64,000 bases of DNA, taken from NCBI GenBank assembly GCA_040285825.1, contig JAUPSS010000006.1, positions 62,001 through 126,000 on the forward strand. The letters run 5' to 3'. The DNA comes from Eukaryota sp. TZLM1-RC (lineage: Eukaryota > Metamonada: BaSk clade). Made by a program: the position numbers and the translations under genes. The notes under the pieces are model-generated. The model was not told where the DNA came from. It saw only the letters and a program-made list of their open reading frames with translations, and made no database searches. Shown here in pieces: positions 42,538-53,700 of the stretch (position 1 is the stretch's first letter; every line of letters starts with the position of its first letter).

Positions 42538-43300
42538 TCATAAAACTTATAAATCAACATTTAAATAATCCATCTCTCCCAACGAAACAACAAGATGCAG
42601 CTCTCTCGTAGTGAGGTCCAAGAGAAAACAGCGCATCAGAAACCATCTTCAACATCCCCTTAACAATAGAAAACACAATTCTATTTTGCCACAACAACCT
42701 GTTTAAACTTCTGTTAGTTCATCTCTATACAACTATTTCAAAATCTGTCAAAAACCGAGTAGCCGTAGGAGCAAGTGAACCAAAAAGAGAAAATACAAAT
42801 GGATACAAATTGCATTTTGCATGTTGTTGACTGGACAATTTGGACAACGGTTCATTGTATTTTTTTGATTTTGAAATTTGCAGCATTTAAAAGCGGACTA
42901 TGAATTTCAGAATTAGCAAGCCTCTCATTTGAGGCATTACACCCACTGAAATGAAGGTTCCATCTAATCCATGTAATATGACATCAACTCTATTATTCTT
43001 ATGAAAATCATTTTCAGTATCAAACAGATTTGACAACAGAAGTTCCAAAAAGGGATCCAATTCTATAAGACTGACACATACAATATAACTGGTCTCTTAC
43101 AGCATCATGAACCTTGCTTCTCAAAGTAATAAAATGTTTACAATTTAATAATTCAGTAATTGTTATTTTTCGAGAACATTTACAAATTAAATTATGAAGA
43201 AAATTATCAGGCCAGATAAAGGAACGAAATCTCATATTCAAAGTCCAAGCAGAATCAGTTAAGAGAGTGCCATAAACTTGAGAAATTGTTGTTAGGTTGC
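42538..43300 (-). mobile_element. Degenerate non-LTR fragment, same subfamily as 26725-27790
   Basis: Plus-strand text at 42545-42680 (TAAATCAACATTTAAATAATC, then ATAGAAAACACAATTC) matches the 3' end of the 26725 element. The minus frame 43241-43020 reads FIWPDNFLHNLICKC and LLNCKHFITLRSKVHDAVRDQ. Frameshifts are frequent. At about 43300 the similarity stops. Confidence 0.7.
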
Positions 43301-43374
43301 AAAGTTGTTTAGTTGTTTGCTGATATTGAACCTTCCAATTTATATTTTTTTCTATTTGTCAACAATTTCAGCAA

Positions 43375-43700
43375 AGCAAATCTTGTAAAAGATAAATCTT
43401 TTTCCTGGTTAAATGGAATTGTTTATGATGTTTTCAAGTCTACTGCAAAAATGATCACTAAATCTCTTTTGCCTATTGGTTTTTGACATAAGCGAAACGT
43501 TGGCCGTAGGCTTAGTACTTGCGATGCATCCAAGAAGATCATTGAAAACTTTTCTCGTTTTGTTAATCAATCAATGAATTTCAGTCGCACCCTACTTAAA
43601 TCGCACCCTTTATCACTTGCTTAAATGCATCAGTGAACCACTGCCCTACTTTCCCAATGCTTACACGTCTAGCAAAGTTGGATCAACTTTCTACATCATT
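43375..43700 (+). mobile_element. Possible pre-RT segment of a non-LTR element
   Basis: Plus-strand codons read SWLNGIVYDVFKSTAKMI and FSRFVNQSMNFSRTLLK with stops between. The style (W..I...V...F..A...I) fits the region upstream of the reverse transcriptase in such elements, but the match is not compelling. Confidence 0.3.
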
Positions 43701-43882
43701 GGTTTAATAAATTGTTTACATCCTTTGACTTACAATGAAAAGAACTGCAAACTAGACTTGAATGAGACTAACCAATAACAGAAGTGTATTGAGAAACACC
43801 TCGTTGAGTCTCACTAATGTAAGAAATTAGTAGATATCCTATACCATTTAGATTGTATCAGTTTCATTGATCTACTATAGTT

Positions 43883-45391
43883 ATGTCTCTTCAAGGAGAA
43901 ATCGAGCCATCTGGTGAGGCAGGAGCAGATGTATCTCGTCAGTATCTAGAACGTAAATATGACAACGTCTATGAACGAATCGATGACTTGATAGCTCGTT
44001 ATGGAACCACAGAACAATCTCCAATCCCTGAATCATTGACCTATGAAGTTGATCTACTATTAAGACTATTATTTATCCTTTGTAGAGTGGGGTTTCCTTT
44101 CTATTCTACCGAGGTTCTCCTTTCACGTTTAGCCAAGCATCTTGATCTTGAACTCTATTTATCAGCTGCTCCTCGTTTGATTGTATGTTGGTAGCCGAAA
44201 ATCTCATCTCTAAGAACATTACTGTTTTGGGCGAAAAACCTAGAAAATCCGTCGCTACTTACTATGTATGGTTTTTAAATAAGCATTTACTCACCACAGG
44301 CACTACCACTACCAAGGAATCTTCCTGGACCCTTTCATCTTGACCAGATTGAAGATTATGGTAAATTAACAATGGATGCTTCTGAAGGTCGACTAAGTCC
44401 TGAGGAGACGTATAATGAGCTTTATAGGCTATTAAGCATGCGACGATATCGTCCCGAATGGGTATACATCTTGTTTGGTGGTATATCTGGCTTATCTTTG
44501 GCTGGGTTGTTCCCCGATGCAAGATGGTTAGACTTGGGTTTTGCATTCATTTTTGGTGCAGTAACACAGATTTTATTAGTATTGGGGCTATTTGACCAGC
44601 TTTGGACAAGGCCTTTAAGGTTGTATGAGTTTACAATTCCTTTCATTGTGTCGTTTCTGGTAGGGATTTTCTCCATAATTGTACCAATAACTGTGGAAAA
44701 TGTGATAATTGTATGCTATCTAAATGCTCTCATCAAAGGCTAGCATTGCTTGGATTCTTCCTGGTATAAGTCTGACATTGGCAGCCATTGAAGTTTCCAC
44801 TCTCCATACCGTATGTTTTTCCTTTTCTTTGTTTCATTATAGGTTCTAGGTGCTGCTCGCTTTGTCTTTTCCATCCTAGTTGTGCTTTTACTGGCATTTG
44901 GATTGACTGCAGGGCTGCTGTTGGTCCAGTTACCAGCTGCTCGAAGACCAGATTACGGTATGGGTCCTGGAATTCCCGTTTTGTTTGCCTTCATTTTCGT
45001 TCCTTTAACATCTTTAAGTTTTGCCATTCTACTGAATGCTCGATATATTCACTGGCCTGCTTTTGTTGTGACGTCAGCAGCTGCTTTCACAACAGAGATT
45101 TTGTTTAGGCGATGGGCTGAAGAGTTTTCTGTGGCTTTGGCTGCTTTTATTGTTGGTTCTCTTGGTATTTTGTATAGTTATTATGTCCGAGTGCCTTCAA
45201 TTTTGTTAATTACTGCCGGAATTCTAATGCTGGTTCCTGGTTCGTTAGCTGTATTGGGATTTGTACAGACATTGGAAGGTGATATTACTGACGGTATTGA
45301 AATTGGTTTGCAGGTGTTGATTATTGCCGTCCAAATAGCAGTTGCAATTCTTGCGTCTAATATTATATTCAGAAACTCAAAATCTATTTGA
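43883..45391 (+). CDS. ThrE-family (DUF1212/DUF3815-like) transporter with four tiny introns
   Basis: Five exons: 43883-44182, 44215-44265, 44300-44710, 44739-44810 and 44843-45391. The introns are 32, 34, 28 and 32 bp, all GTATG...AG. The spliced length of 1383 bases is 461 codons in one frame, which supports every junction. The N-terminal ~190 residues are the soluble ThrE domain (LFILCRVGFPFYSTEVLLSRL, LYLSAAPRLI). Then come about ten transmembrane helices including PEWVYILFGGISGLSLAGLF, WILPGISLTLAAIEV and VPGSLAVLGFVQTL. Bacterial and fungal relatives export threonine/serine or small dicarboxylates; the substrate here is unknown. The second half (LIPG/VPGSL) has the usual ThrE inverted-repeat look. 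Confidence 0.85.
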
Positions 45392-45718
45392 GTTTTGTTT
45401 TACCGATTTTAGATCATATTTCTTCCTCGTAAGATAACCAAAAAGTAGAAAAATACATTGCAAAGAATTGGTTTTGCAAATGTAAACATTGTTAACCAAG
45501 GAAGAACAATCGTTGATTCTTGGTGATGTTTTAAATAAACAAGTTGATAATTGGACAACAACACGTCATGTTTATGAAAAACTACCCCATTCTGCTTATG
45601 AATCTCGCAAATATCTTATACCTGAGTAAATAGGTATTTGTTGCAAGAAGCCAAATAGAAAAAGGCAACAGGACAACGGCATAATGAGCATGGGTTTCAG
45701 CATTACGTCGGGATTATA
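45392..45718. other. Intergenic, nothing firm
   Basis: Plus-strand codons at about 45515-45630 (ILGDVLNKQVDNWTTTRHVYEKLP) look coding-like but have no start or recognisable motif; possibly a gene relic. Confidence 0.35.
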
Positions 45719-46106
45719 TCGGCTTGGACAATTTATTATCCTATATCGTGTTTGTAAAGCGTGATTGTAAACAAAACTTCGACTCCAAACAGTTTGAACT
45801 TTTGGAACTTTTGTAATATTGTTCCAAAATTATTCTGTCCAACATTATCCAGTTCGAACATTTTTGAAAGATAAAATATTTAATCGATTTTTAAGCATTG
45901 ATGCATGCATTCAAACCCCTGATTAGTTGTTTTATAGTTAATTGTAAATAGTGTTGTTTAGATAATTTTCAAGTGGTTGTTTTTTCTGAAAAATGTTCGA
46001 ACTTTTATCACTTTCTTCAAACGTTTTCTGTTTGAACATTTTTGGGTCGAAGTTCTTGACAAACACGGTGGTCTATTGTACTATTATGCATTTGTACCCA
46101 AGCCGA
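45719..46106. mobile_element. Candidate foldback/MITE-like element
   Basis: The two ends are imperfect inverted repeats: TCGGCTTGG (left) with CCAAGCCGA (right), CGTGTTTGT (45747) with ACAAACACG (ends 46067), and AACTTCGAC with GTCGAAGTT, in matching order. The ends are AT-rich in between and no coding sequence lies inside. I found no clear target duplication. Confidence 0.45.
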
Positions 46107-47794
46107 AGGAAATGAATTTACTTGTGTGATACATCTAATACACTCCTTTGATATATGTCATTTGGCCCACACAGATTATCAACTTGTATTGGATCCATGT
46201 CGTTGTGTTTCGAAAACTCTTTTGAGTCTAACAGCACTGATCCTTCTCCAGCCCCTAATTCGAGTTCTTCCTCTCGTACTCCCTCATTGTGAACAAAACA
46301 GAAGCAACAGAGCAACGAAACAAAGCTTACGATCTTCTACTGATGTGATAACTCTTTTTCCAGAAAACCCAGTTTGACACATTAGTCCTCTGAGTACTTC
46401 CTCTCGAACTTTTGTGTCAAAAAACAGCACATCATTTTTCTGGCGACAAAAGTTTAAGTATTTAGCCCACTGCATTAACTCCTTATTTGGAAGTCACTGT
46501 CTTGTGGGTAAGTTTTCTGATTTTTCAATGATCGACAAATCACTGTTTTCCCAAACTATTGTTTAAAAAAAACCAGGAACGGCAATTATGTCGGCAGTTA
46601 TGTCGGGGTGCTGAACTTTTCAATACCATGGATGAATAGCCTTCACCAGTCAAAGAACAAGTCAACTGTTGAAAATCAACTTCGAGGCATTTCCTGCTCT
46701 TGTTATTTCTAGTTTTTTTTTCAAAAATCTCTGCCATAAAACACAAGTAGCTCCTTCTTGATCAAAATCCAAAACAGCTGCACTTTCTGTGGAAGCCCCT
46801 GCTAGAACTGAATGCTGTTGAGTGCACGTTCATGATGACGTCATCATCGGTATTTGTCCTGAAACCCAACAAGACTACAAATCATACATGTAGATTGCAA
46901 TTTCAAAGAACCATTTCTAGTAACGATGATCCCTCAGCTTCTGCAGTCAACATTAACTTTTTTTTAACTATCGGTTTATAGTCACTATCTGTATTGTATA
47001 TAAGTATATAAGTAATGATATATAAGTATTGTATCAAGTCCTTCTGCAGTTGCTAAATTTGATTCTTGCTGTTGAACTAATGAAGTGTATTCAAAAACAC
47101 AGCAGGGTAAAACCGTCTCTCCAAAATCCTTGGCTAATACTGGCTCTGCACTTTCTGGTCATAAATTTCATGTCAATGTCTTGCCCGTTGCTCCTTATTT
47201 TTTCAAGGACTCAACGCTCGAACAGCGAAGTTGAAAATTCAAATTTTACTAGCTGAATTCTGTGTGACTCCGATGGTTTTACAAATAAACTTTCCATTTT
47301 CTTCATCATTAAATGTAGAATCATGTTTACTGCCATATATAACAAAAAATTGAAAGAATTTAATAAACCTACGTAAATAAAAAATTAAATCTAAACAATG
47401 AAAAATTCGATGAACAAACTCTTCTTCTTCAGGTTCATATTCTACCTGCTTTCTAGCTATAAATTTGTGAATTACTTGAAGATCTGTACTGATCAGATGG
47501 TGTTTTCATGTTTTTAAATCACAATAATCATTAAGCTGAACACATGGATGGAGATACATAAAACAATATTGATTAAATTCAATAAATTTGATATCATTAT
47601 TTGATATTTCATTTATTTTAAAACTTAAACGATGAGAAATCAATATTATTGAGAACTTGAATCACCGACCTAAACTAGATCGGAGATCGCTCAGCTGAAT
47701 ATTGGGAGGTGGATAATTAGATCACACTTTTTCTGCTGGTTGAGTGTCTTCCTGTGCTATCGGTGAGCGGTGCTTCCAAGTATTGACAATAGTT
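46107..47794. other. Intergenic with possible gene relics
   Basis: Short minus frames (46475-46284, 46315-46118) read FCRQKNDVLFFDTKVREEV and similar; they lack motifs and may be relics. A TATA-rich run lies at 46995-47035. No RNA gene was found. A GT-AG stretch of 30 bp at 47764-47793, just before the cyclin-like ATG, could be a 5'-UTR intron. Confidence 0.35.
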
Positions 47795-48472
47795 ATGCGT
47801 GCTGCCTGTCTCCAGTGGTTGTCCAGAGTAGTAAACAAATGTCTCTTGTCGCCCAGTGTCTTTCTAGATGCTGTCTACTTTACAGACCACATGATTAGCT
47901 CCGGATCTGATTACACAGATCAAGAAGTGGTTTGCTCTGCGTTGGCCTACTCTCTCCTTCACAACAATTACAATCATGACTCCGTCTCCGATCTGTTGTT
48001 ACGTAGCAGTCTGACTTCTCTCGGTGAAAAGAAGTTCCATCCGGAAGATTTTATCAACCATGCAACTACTTTTGCTCTCTTTTTTGGAATAGACCACACT
48101 GTCACTGAACAAATCATCAAGATCTCCGACCATTGCTGCTCCACGGGTCTGCTGACCGATGCTCAAGGAATTACACTCATCACCACATCCATAAATCTCG
48201 CCTGCCATTTTGCATTCATTGACTCGCTACCCCAGGATTGTTTTGGTTTTGCACTGGCCATCTCATTCGTTGTAGCTGAACGTTTCAACATCAATACGGA
48301 TATTATGCTTTCATCATTCCATGATCAGATTGACCTTGTCAATTTCATCAATCTTTTCCATCACGTGGCTGATTGTTCTGTTTTGTTTGAGGAACCAGTT
48401 GTTGTTGATGTAGAGAAGGGAAAATCAAACAGTCCGGTATCACTGCATAAGTATCTTTGTAAAGTAGAATAA
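47795..48472 (+). CDS. Divergent cyclin-box protein
   Basis: 225 residues from the ATG at 47795; the upstream open frame has no ATG. MRAACLQWLSRVVNKCLLS followed by FLDAVYFTDHMIS aligns with the first two helices of a cyclin box. EVVCSALAYSLLHNNY and the later ITLITTSINLACHF fit helices 3 and the start of the second fold. Only one Cys-rich, short protein is predicted, smaller than typical cyclins, and the MRxxLxxWL motif sits at the very start. An upstream exon could therefore be missing (a 30-bp GT-AG stretch precedes it). It would be expected to bind a CDK; which class cannot be told. Confidence 0.5.
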   Translation: MRAACLQWLSRVVNKCLLSPSVFLDAVYFTDHMISSGSDYTDQEVVCSALAYSLLHNNYNHDSVSDLLLRSSLTSLGEKKFHPEDFINHATTFALFFGIDHTVTEQIIKISDHCCSTGLLTDAQGITLITTSINLACHFAFIDSLPQDCFGFALAISFVVAERFNINTDIMLSSFHDQIDLVNFINLFHHVADCSVLFEEPVVVDVEKGKSNSPVSLHKYLCKVE

Positions 48473-49059
48473 TTTCATGTTTATCAACATGTTTTGCTTA
48501 ATTTATTTAATTTAAGTTTGTAATAAAATTGTAATAAAATTGTTTTGAAATAATGGTTGTGTACGCCATTAATTACTCCTTTTATCAATGTGTTAGAATG
48601 ACTAGAGTTGATTGGACTTCTCATGCATCAATCAAAAGGTGTCATGTCAACGCTCATTAAAAGCTCCAAAAAACAACTTCTGTTGAACACAACTGATCTT
48701 GTATTCTCGTAGAAATGGATTTAATTCCTGCTTTTGTGCTGGTTTAACATTAGTTTAGTAATAGACAGACCGCTTTTGTACATAGACCATTTCTTCATCA
48801 TTAATACAAGTGTGACTGACAAATTTATGTATATATCCATTGGGAAAAATATTTGTGGATATTTTTCTGTCTCTGAGCCTGAATGAATAACGATCAAACA
48901 AGCTGACTTTAGACCATTCCCTTAATCAGGAGTTTGCTCTTTATAGGTTAGGAGATATACGTGTTGAATGAAGAAATTTGTGTGCATTTGTCTTTTCTCA
49001 GTTTGTAGCTTTACTCTCCAACGGCAGAAATTTTTCCACATTGATATTTCTTTTTTTGG
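48473..49059. other. Intergenic, nothing recognised
   Basis: Tandem AATAAAATTG units just after the cyclin-like gene (48523-48542) could serve polyadenylation. No open frame of note. Confidence 0.45.
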
Positions 49060-49895
49060 AACAATTTGATATTTATTGAACATGCACACTTAATTAAATT
49101 AACTCATTATTAATGGGACGACTATCATTGAACCAAGGTTTCCTCTACATAATCTTGATCTGCTTGATGTCTAGCTAAAGCTTCTCTAATTCGATTGAAA
49201 AACCGCGGTAATCTATTAATAATGGCAAATTGAATCCTTGAACGCCATAAAAAAATATCAAATCTTTTCATTGTTTTTTCTTTCACCATTTTTTGGAAGT
49301 CATCCAAAAAAGTTTCTGCTTCAACTGATAATCTTCCATTTATCGAAAATGGGGAAGCAATAAAAACCAGCTGTGTATTTCTATCGACATTTGCATCTTC
49401 AATTTCTTTATCATATTTTCTATGTTTTTCTTTTGCTTTAAAATCCAGAGCAGCCACAGGATTAAGTTTTTTTCTGTGAACCAAAGTATCGTTTGCAACA
49501 TTACATGAGACAAAGTCAACAATAGCTTCAGAATTATCAATCCAATCACAGTATACATCACCTCTATCATCAGAACCAAAATTATTCAGAGAAAGTGTTT
49601 CCTTCAGCAGGGGCTCTTTGATACACGATATCCTTGCAGTTTGTGCCATATTGAAAACAGTGTCTCTAACAGCATCATGTAATGAAGAACGATAAGTTAT
49701 CAATTTCGAACAGTTTATGGCATGACGCAAAATGATCTGCGGTGAATTCGAACAAATACATTTTTCTCATGATAATAATTGATCAATGGGGATATTCAAA
49801 TATAATCTCATTTTTGTTACAAACGCTTCATTACTAGGCCACAGTTCAAATCTTCCTGGTACAATGGTTACAAAAAGTGAAGAATCTTTCTTTTA
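49060..49895 (-). mobile_element. Non-LTR element, endonuclease half, third subfamily
   Basis: The minus frame 49730-49125 (201 codons) has the zinc-knuckle end (MRHAINC), ITYRSSLHDAVRDTVFNM, endonuclease residues DRGDVYCDWIDNSEAIVDFVS, and the C-terminal block FLWRSRIQFAIINRL, ending VEETLVQ. Upstream to about 49895, after a stop, come GRFELWPSNEAFVTKMRLYL and CICSNSP. The 3' tail (49060-49124) is the same sequence as 575-632 in the kinase flank, so this subfamily contributed the remnant that travels with the kinase genes. Confidence 0.75.
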
Positions 49896-49899
49896 AACC

Positions 49900-50730
49900 T
49901 GTCAAGTTATTTATTCAACAACAAATATGAAAACATAAAAAACACAATTAAAACTCCACATCCTCAAAACCTGCATACCCCTACATCAAAACAATTAATT
50001 GCCAAAGATTCAGAAAATTTCCCAAAAGAAGACAGTGAATCAGAAATCAGTTTTACCATTCCCTTAAAAATAGAAAATACAATCCTGTTTTGCCAGTAAA
50101 CACGATTGAAAATTCTTCCAGTTCTTTCCTTTACGACTACAACAAAATCCTCAAGGAAAGCCACAGCAGCCTTACCCATTGATCCAAGCAAAGAAAATAG
50201 AAAGGGACATATATTATATTGGGCATGAGCATTTTCGAGGAATTGGGTTTGGCATATTTAGCAATTTTATATTTTTCGCCTGCAAGTGAAGAATCTGATG
50301 ACTTGCTTTCACAAACACCCTTTTCCAATAACAAAAAGTGAAGATCGATCTTAATTCAAAACAGCCGAGCTGCATATATTATTATAAAGATCATTTTCAT
50401 ACATTCCAGTCAATCGTCTATGTAATGTTCGAAGAGTTTATTTTAAATTTAAAAGATTGTTTTCTGGAATATTGCCATTGAATGATTGGGGAAAGCATCG
50501 ACCTCATTTTTCTACATCAATTTTTGAAATTTGTTCATTTAATGCAAAAACAGTGGAACTTTGCGTTGTCATTAATAAATCTCCCAATCTGCAAATCTTT
50601 CGGAAAACTCAAAAATTGCATTTCTGCATCCACCGATAAAAGCACATGAAGTCAGAATAGAAGCCTTTGACCAAGCTAAACCGCCATAATATGGACTAAG
50701 ATAATCATGATCAGGAATTAGCAACATTTT
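49900..50730 (-). mobile_element. Degenerate non-LTR element upstream of the LRR gene
   Basis: Minus strand: the C-terminal block at 50191-49964 (MLGSMGKAAVAFLEDFVVV, YWQNRIVFSIFKGMVKL), a frame-shifted middle (50334-50137), and relics of the post-RT linker at 50560-50700 (YYGGLAWSKASILTS, FIGGCRNAIFEF). Many stops. It ends about 45 bases before the start codon of the LRR gene on the other strand. Confidence 0.65.
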
Positions 50731-50774
50731 ACATCCTGTCCAGAATTTGGATTAATGATACAAACCACCAATCA

Positions 50775-53700
50775 ATGATTCTTGACCACCAACAAATATG
50801 CCAACTCAATGGCCTTGAACGTCCCATACATGCAACGAAGCTTGAGTTCTTCATGCTTTCATCTCTCTCTACTCTTCCCGACTTCTCTCTCTTTCCCCAA
50901 TTGGTTCGTCTCCACGTCCTCAACTCTCCTCTCTCCTCTCTTGACAACCTCCACACAGCTCCCCACCTCACTGAACTGTTCATCATTGAATCTCGCCTTA
51001 CCTCTCTCACCCTGCCACCCTTACCTCTCCAACGTCTCATTCTCTACTCCAATTCCATCAGCTCTCTCTCCTTACCCCCACTGCCATCTCTTAACACCCT
51101 TGATCTGGCTAATAATTCTTTATCCAGTGTAGCAGAATTATTTGCAAAAGTTCCAAATTTAAAATGGTTAAATTTAGCAAATAATCATTTATCAGATTTA
51201 AATGAATTTATTAATTTTGAGTTTTTAGAATTTTTGAATGTTTCTGGCAATCAGTTTAATTTTATTTCTAATTTTTATATTCTTTCTAGTTTGAAAAATT
51301 TACGACATCTGGTGTTAAATGATCCAAAATTTGGTCAGAAATCTCAAAATTTGGTGTGCAAGTCACTCAACTATAAGCCATCAGTTATAATGAATTTAAA
51401 TCTTTCTACTTTTCAAATTTTAGATCAAGAGGAGGTCAGTGAAGCTCAAAAAACAGAATATTTGTCACTGAAATTGCGAAAAAGTGCTTTTTATGCTACA
51501 AAGGTACAAAAATTTAAAAATTTGGGCCATTCGATCATTAGGGATTGTCGAAAATTTGTCTTGAATCGATTAAAGCAACTTGACTTGGAATTTTCTATTA
51601 AATTTCGCACATACATAAACAATCAAATTTTGGATGGAGAAGAGATCACCAATGATCTCAACTCAAAAATTGCAGAACTACAGTTAATCCAATCAAGGTG
51701 TTCATCAGAAATAAGTCTGTTAAAGTTAATAGAAGAAGAGATCAATCAATCAATTGATGATGTGGTTTGTGATACTTGGTTTGAATTAGAATCATGGGGA
51801 AATTTAAAATTAGAAGAGATCAGTATTGACACGGGGTTTGAGTTTGGTCAGTTGTTTAAAAATTTAAATTTTGAAATTTTGAGTTTTCAAAAGGTGTCAG
51901 TTGCTCCTTTTGACACGTTAAGCTCAAACAAATCAAATTTTGAAAAATTCGTCTCTTTTATCATTATAGGGTATTGTGAATTACCATCATTAGTGACAAA
52001 TATTTCGTATTTTGAACCCAAATTTCTAAATATTGACCAGTTGTTAAGAGAAATTAAAAATTTAAGAGTAGCCAGAATAGGGATCATTCAATCAAGCATT
52101 TTGATTGGTAATCGATTGACTGGAATTGTATCAATATGTCAAAAAGAGTTGATTCTAAATTCACAACTTTCTGCTTACTCTCAGCCATTTTTCAGGTGTG
52201 TTCCAATCATTTCTGATTGTTTTAATTCAATCAAATTTTCGGCCAGTAAAAATAATGAATCACAGTTTTTTGAGCGTTCTTTGGCTAATGATCTCTTCTC
52301 AAATTTTGGTCAAAATTTGACACTGTCATCACTAACTGTGAATAGAAATATTAAGAAGGTTTTTTTGAATTTTCTCACAGTCAAAGATTTTCAAATTTTA
52401 AATAATTTTCCAAACGCTGAATATGTAGATTTTTCGTTTAATATAATAAAAGAGCTCACTGTAAGCACGAAATTTCCAGATTTGAAATATTTGTATTTGA
52501 AAAGTAACAATGTTTCAAATTTTCATTCTAATTTTAACGATTTTCTGCCAAATTTGCATGAACTCGACTTGTCAGGAAATCCAATTTTACAGTCAAATTT
52601 TGGTCTATTTTCAGTCATCTCGTCTGTGATCCCTTCTGTTGAAATTTTTTGTGGTGTTTCAGTCTCAAAATCAGAAACCGTGCAGAATTTGAGTCGAAAT
52701 TTGTCTAGTAAAATTTTTCCATTCGAACGACCTTCAAGTGTCAGATGTCGAAGGAATTCTATTGGCCAATCATATTTGACCGTAATCAGTCAATCAATCA
52801 CGTCAAATGATTCTCTTGCTCGGATTATTGAACTTGACCTTTCCTATCAGAGTTTAAATGATACTAAATTGAAAACAAAATCTCAATCTATTTTCTTGGG
52901 TCTCAAGTCGTTGAAAGTCTTGCTGTTAGATCATAATTCGCTGACAAATGTTGACTTTTTGAAATTTTTGGAATGTCCCCAAAATCTGACACATTTATCA
53001 CTTGTCGCCAATCAAATCACGTCAACAAGATCAAATCTCACATTACCAAACTTGACTTTTATTGACCTAGCCCAGAATCCATTGAACATACTTGAGGGAA
53101 TTGAGCAATTTCCTTCATTAAAATATTTAAATATTTCATTCACAAATATTTCAAATATTGATCCTCTTGTGAGCTGTCAAAATATTTGTGATTTGGCTGC
53201 TTCTTTTTGCAAATTTTCGAGTCAGGGGTCAATCAAAATTTTAAAAAAATTACCAAAATTGCAACTTGTCGATTTGTCCAATAGTTTTCAATCAATTGAT
53301 GATGTCAACAGTTCAAAAAGTCAAGAAAATTCCGCTGAACTAAGAGCTTCTCTTATATTTTCTCTCAAGCGATTAAAAGCTCTCAATTGCGAAATTTTGA
53401 AAGAATCTGACAAAATTTCGGCCAATTCTTTATTCTCTGGTCGTCTGACAGTAGAAATGCTCAAAAAACAAGCTCAAAATTCAGGAAACCTCGAGACTAT
53501 CACGTCATTGGATTTATCTGGATTAGGCCTTAAATACATCTATGCAATGACCATCAATACTACAAAAGAAGTTCCAATCTTGTCTCAGCTGAAATTTTTA
53601 AACCTTGAGCTCAATTCATTGAAAAATTTGGATGATCTTCATTTGAGCTCTTTTCGACTCCCAAATGTCGAATGTCTTTTTTTGGCAAACAACAAGTTTT

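Noticed and set aside
42538-43300. tRNA or snRNA gene at the conserved 3' end shared by several fragments
   Set aside because: The shared sequence is the coding C-terminus and 3' end of a non-LTR element; no cloverleaf or promoter boxes were seen.
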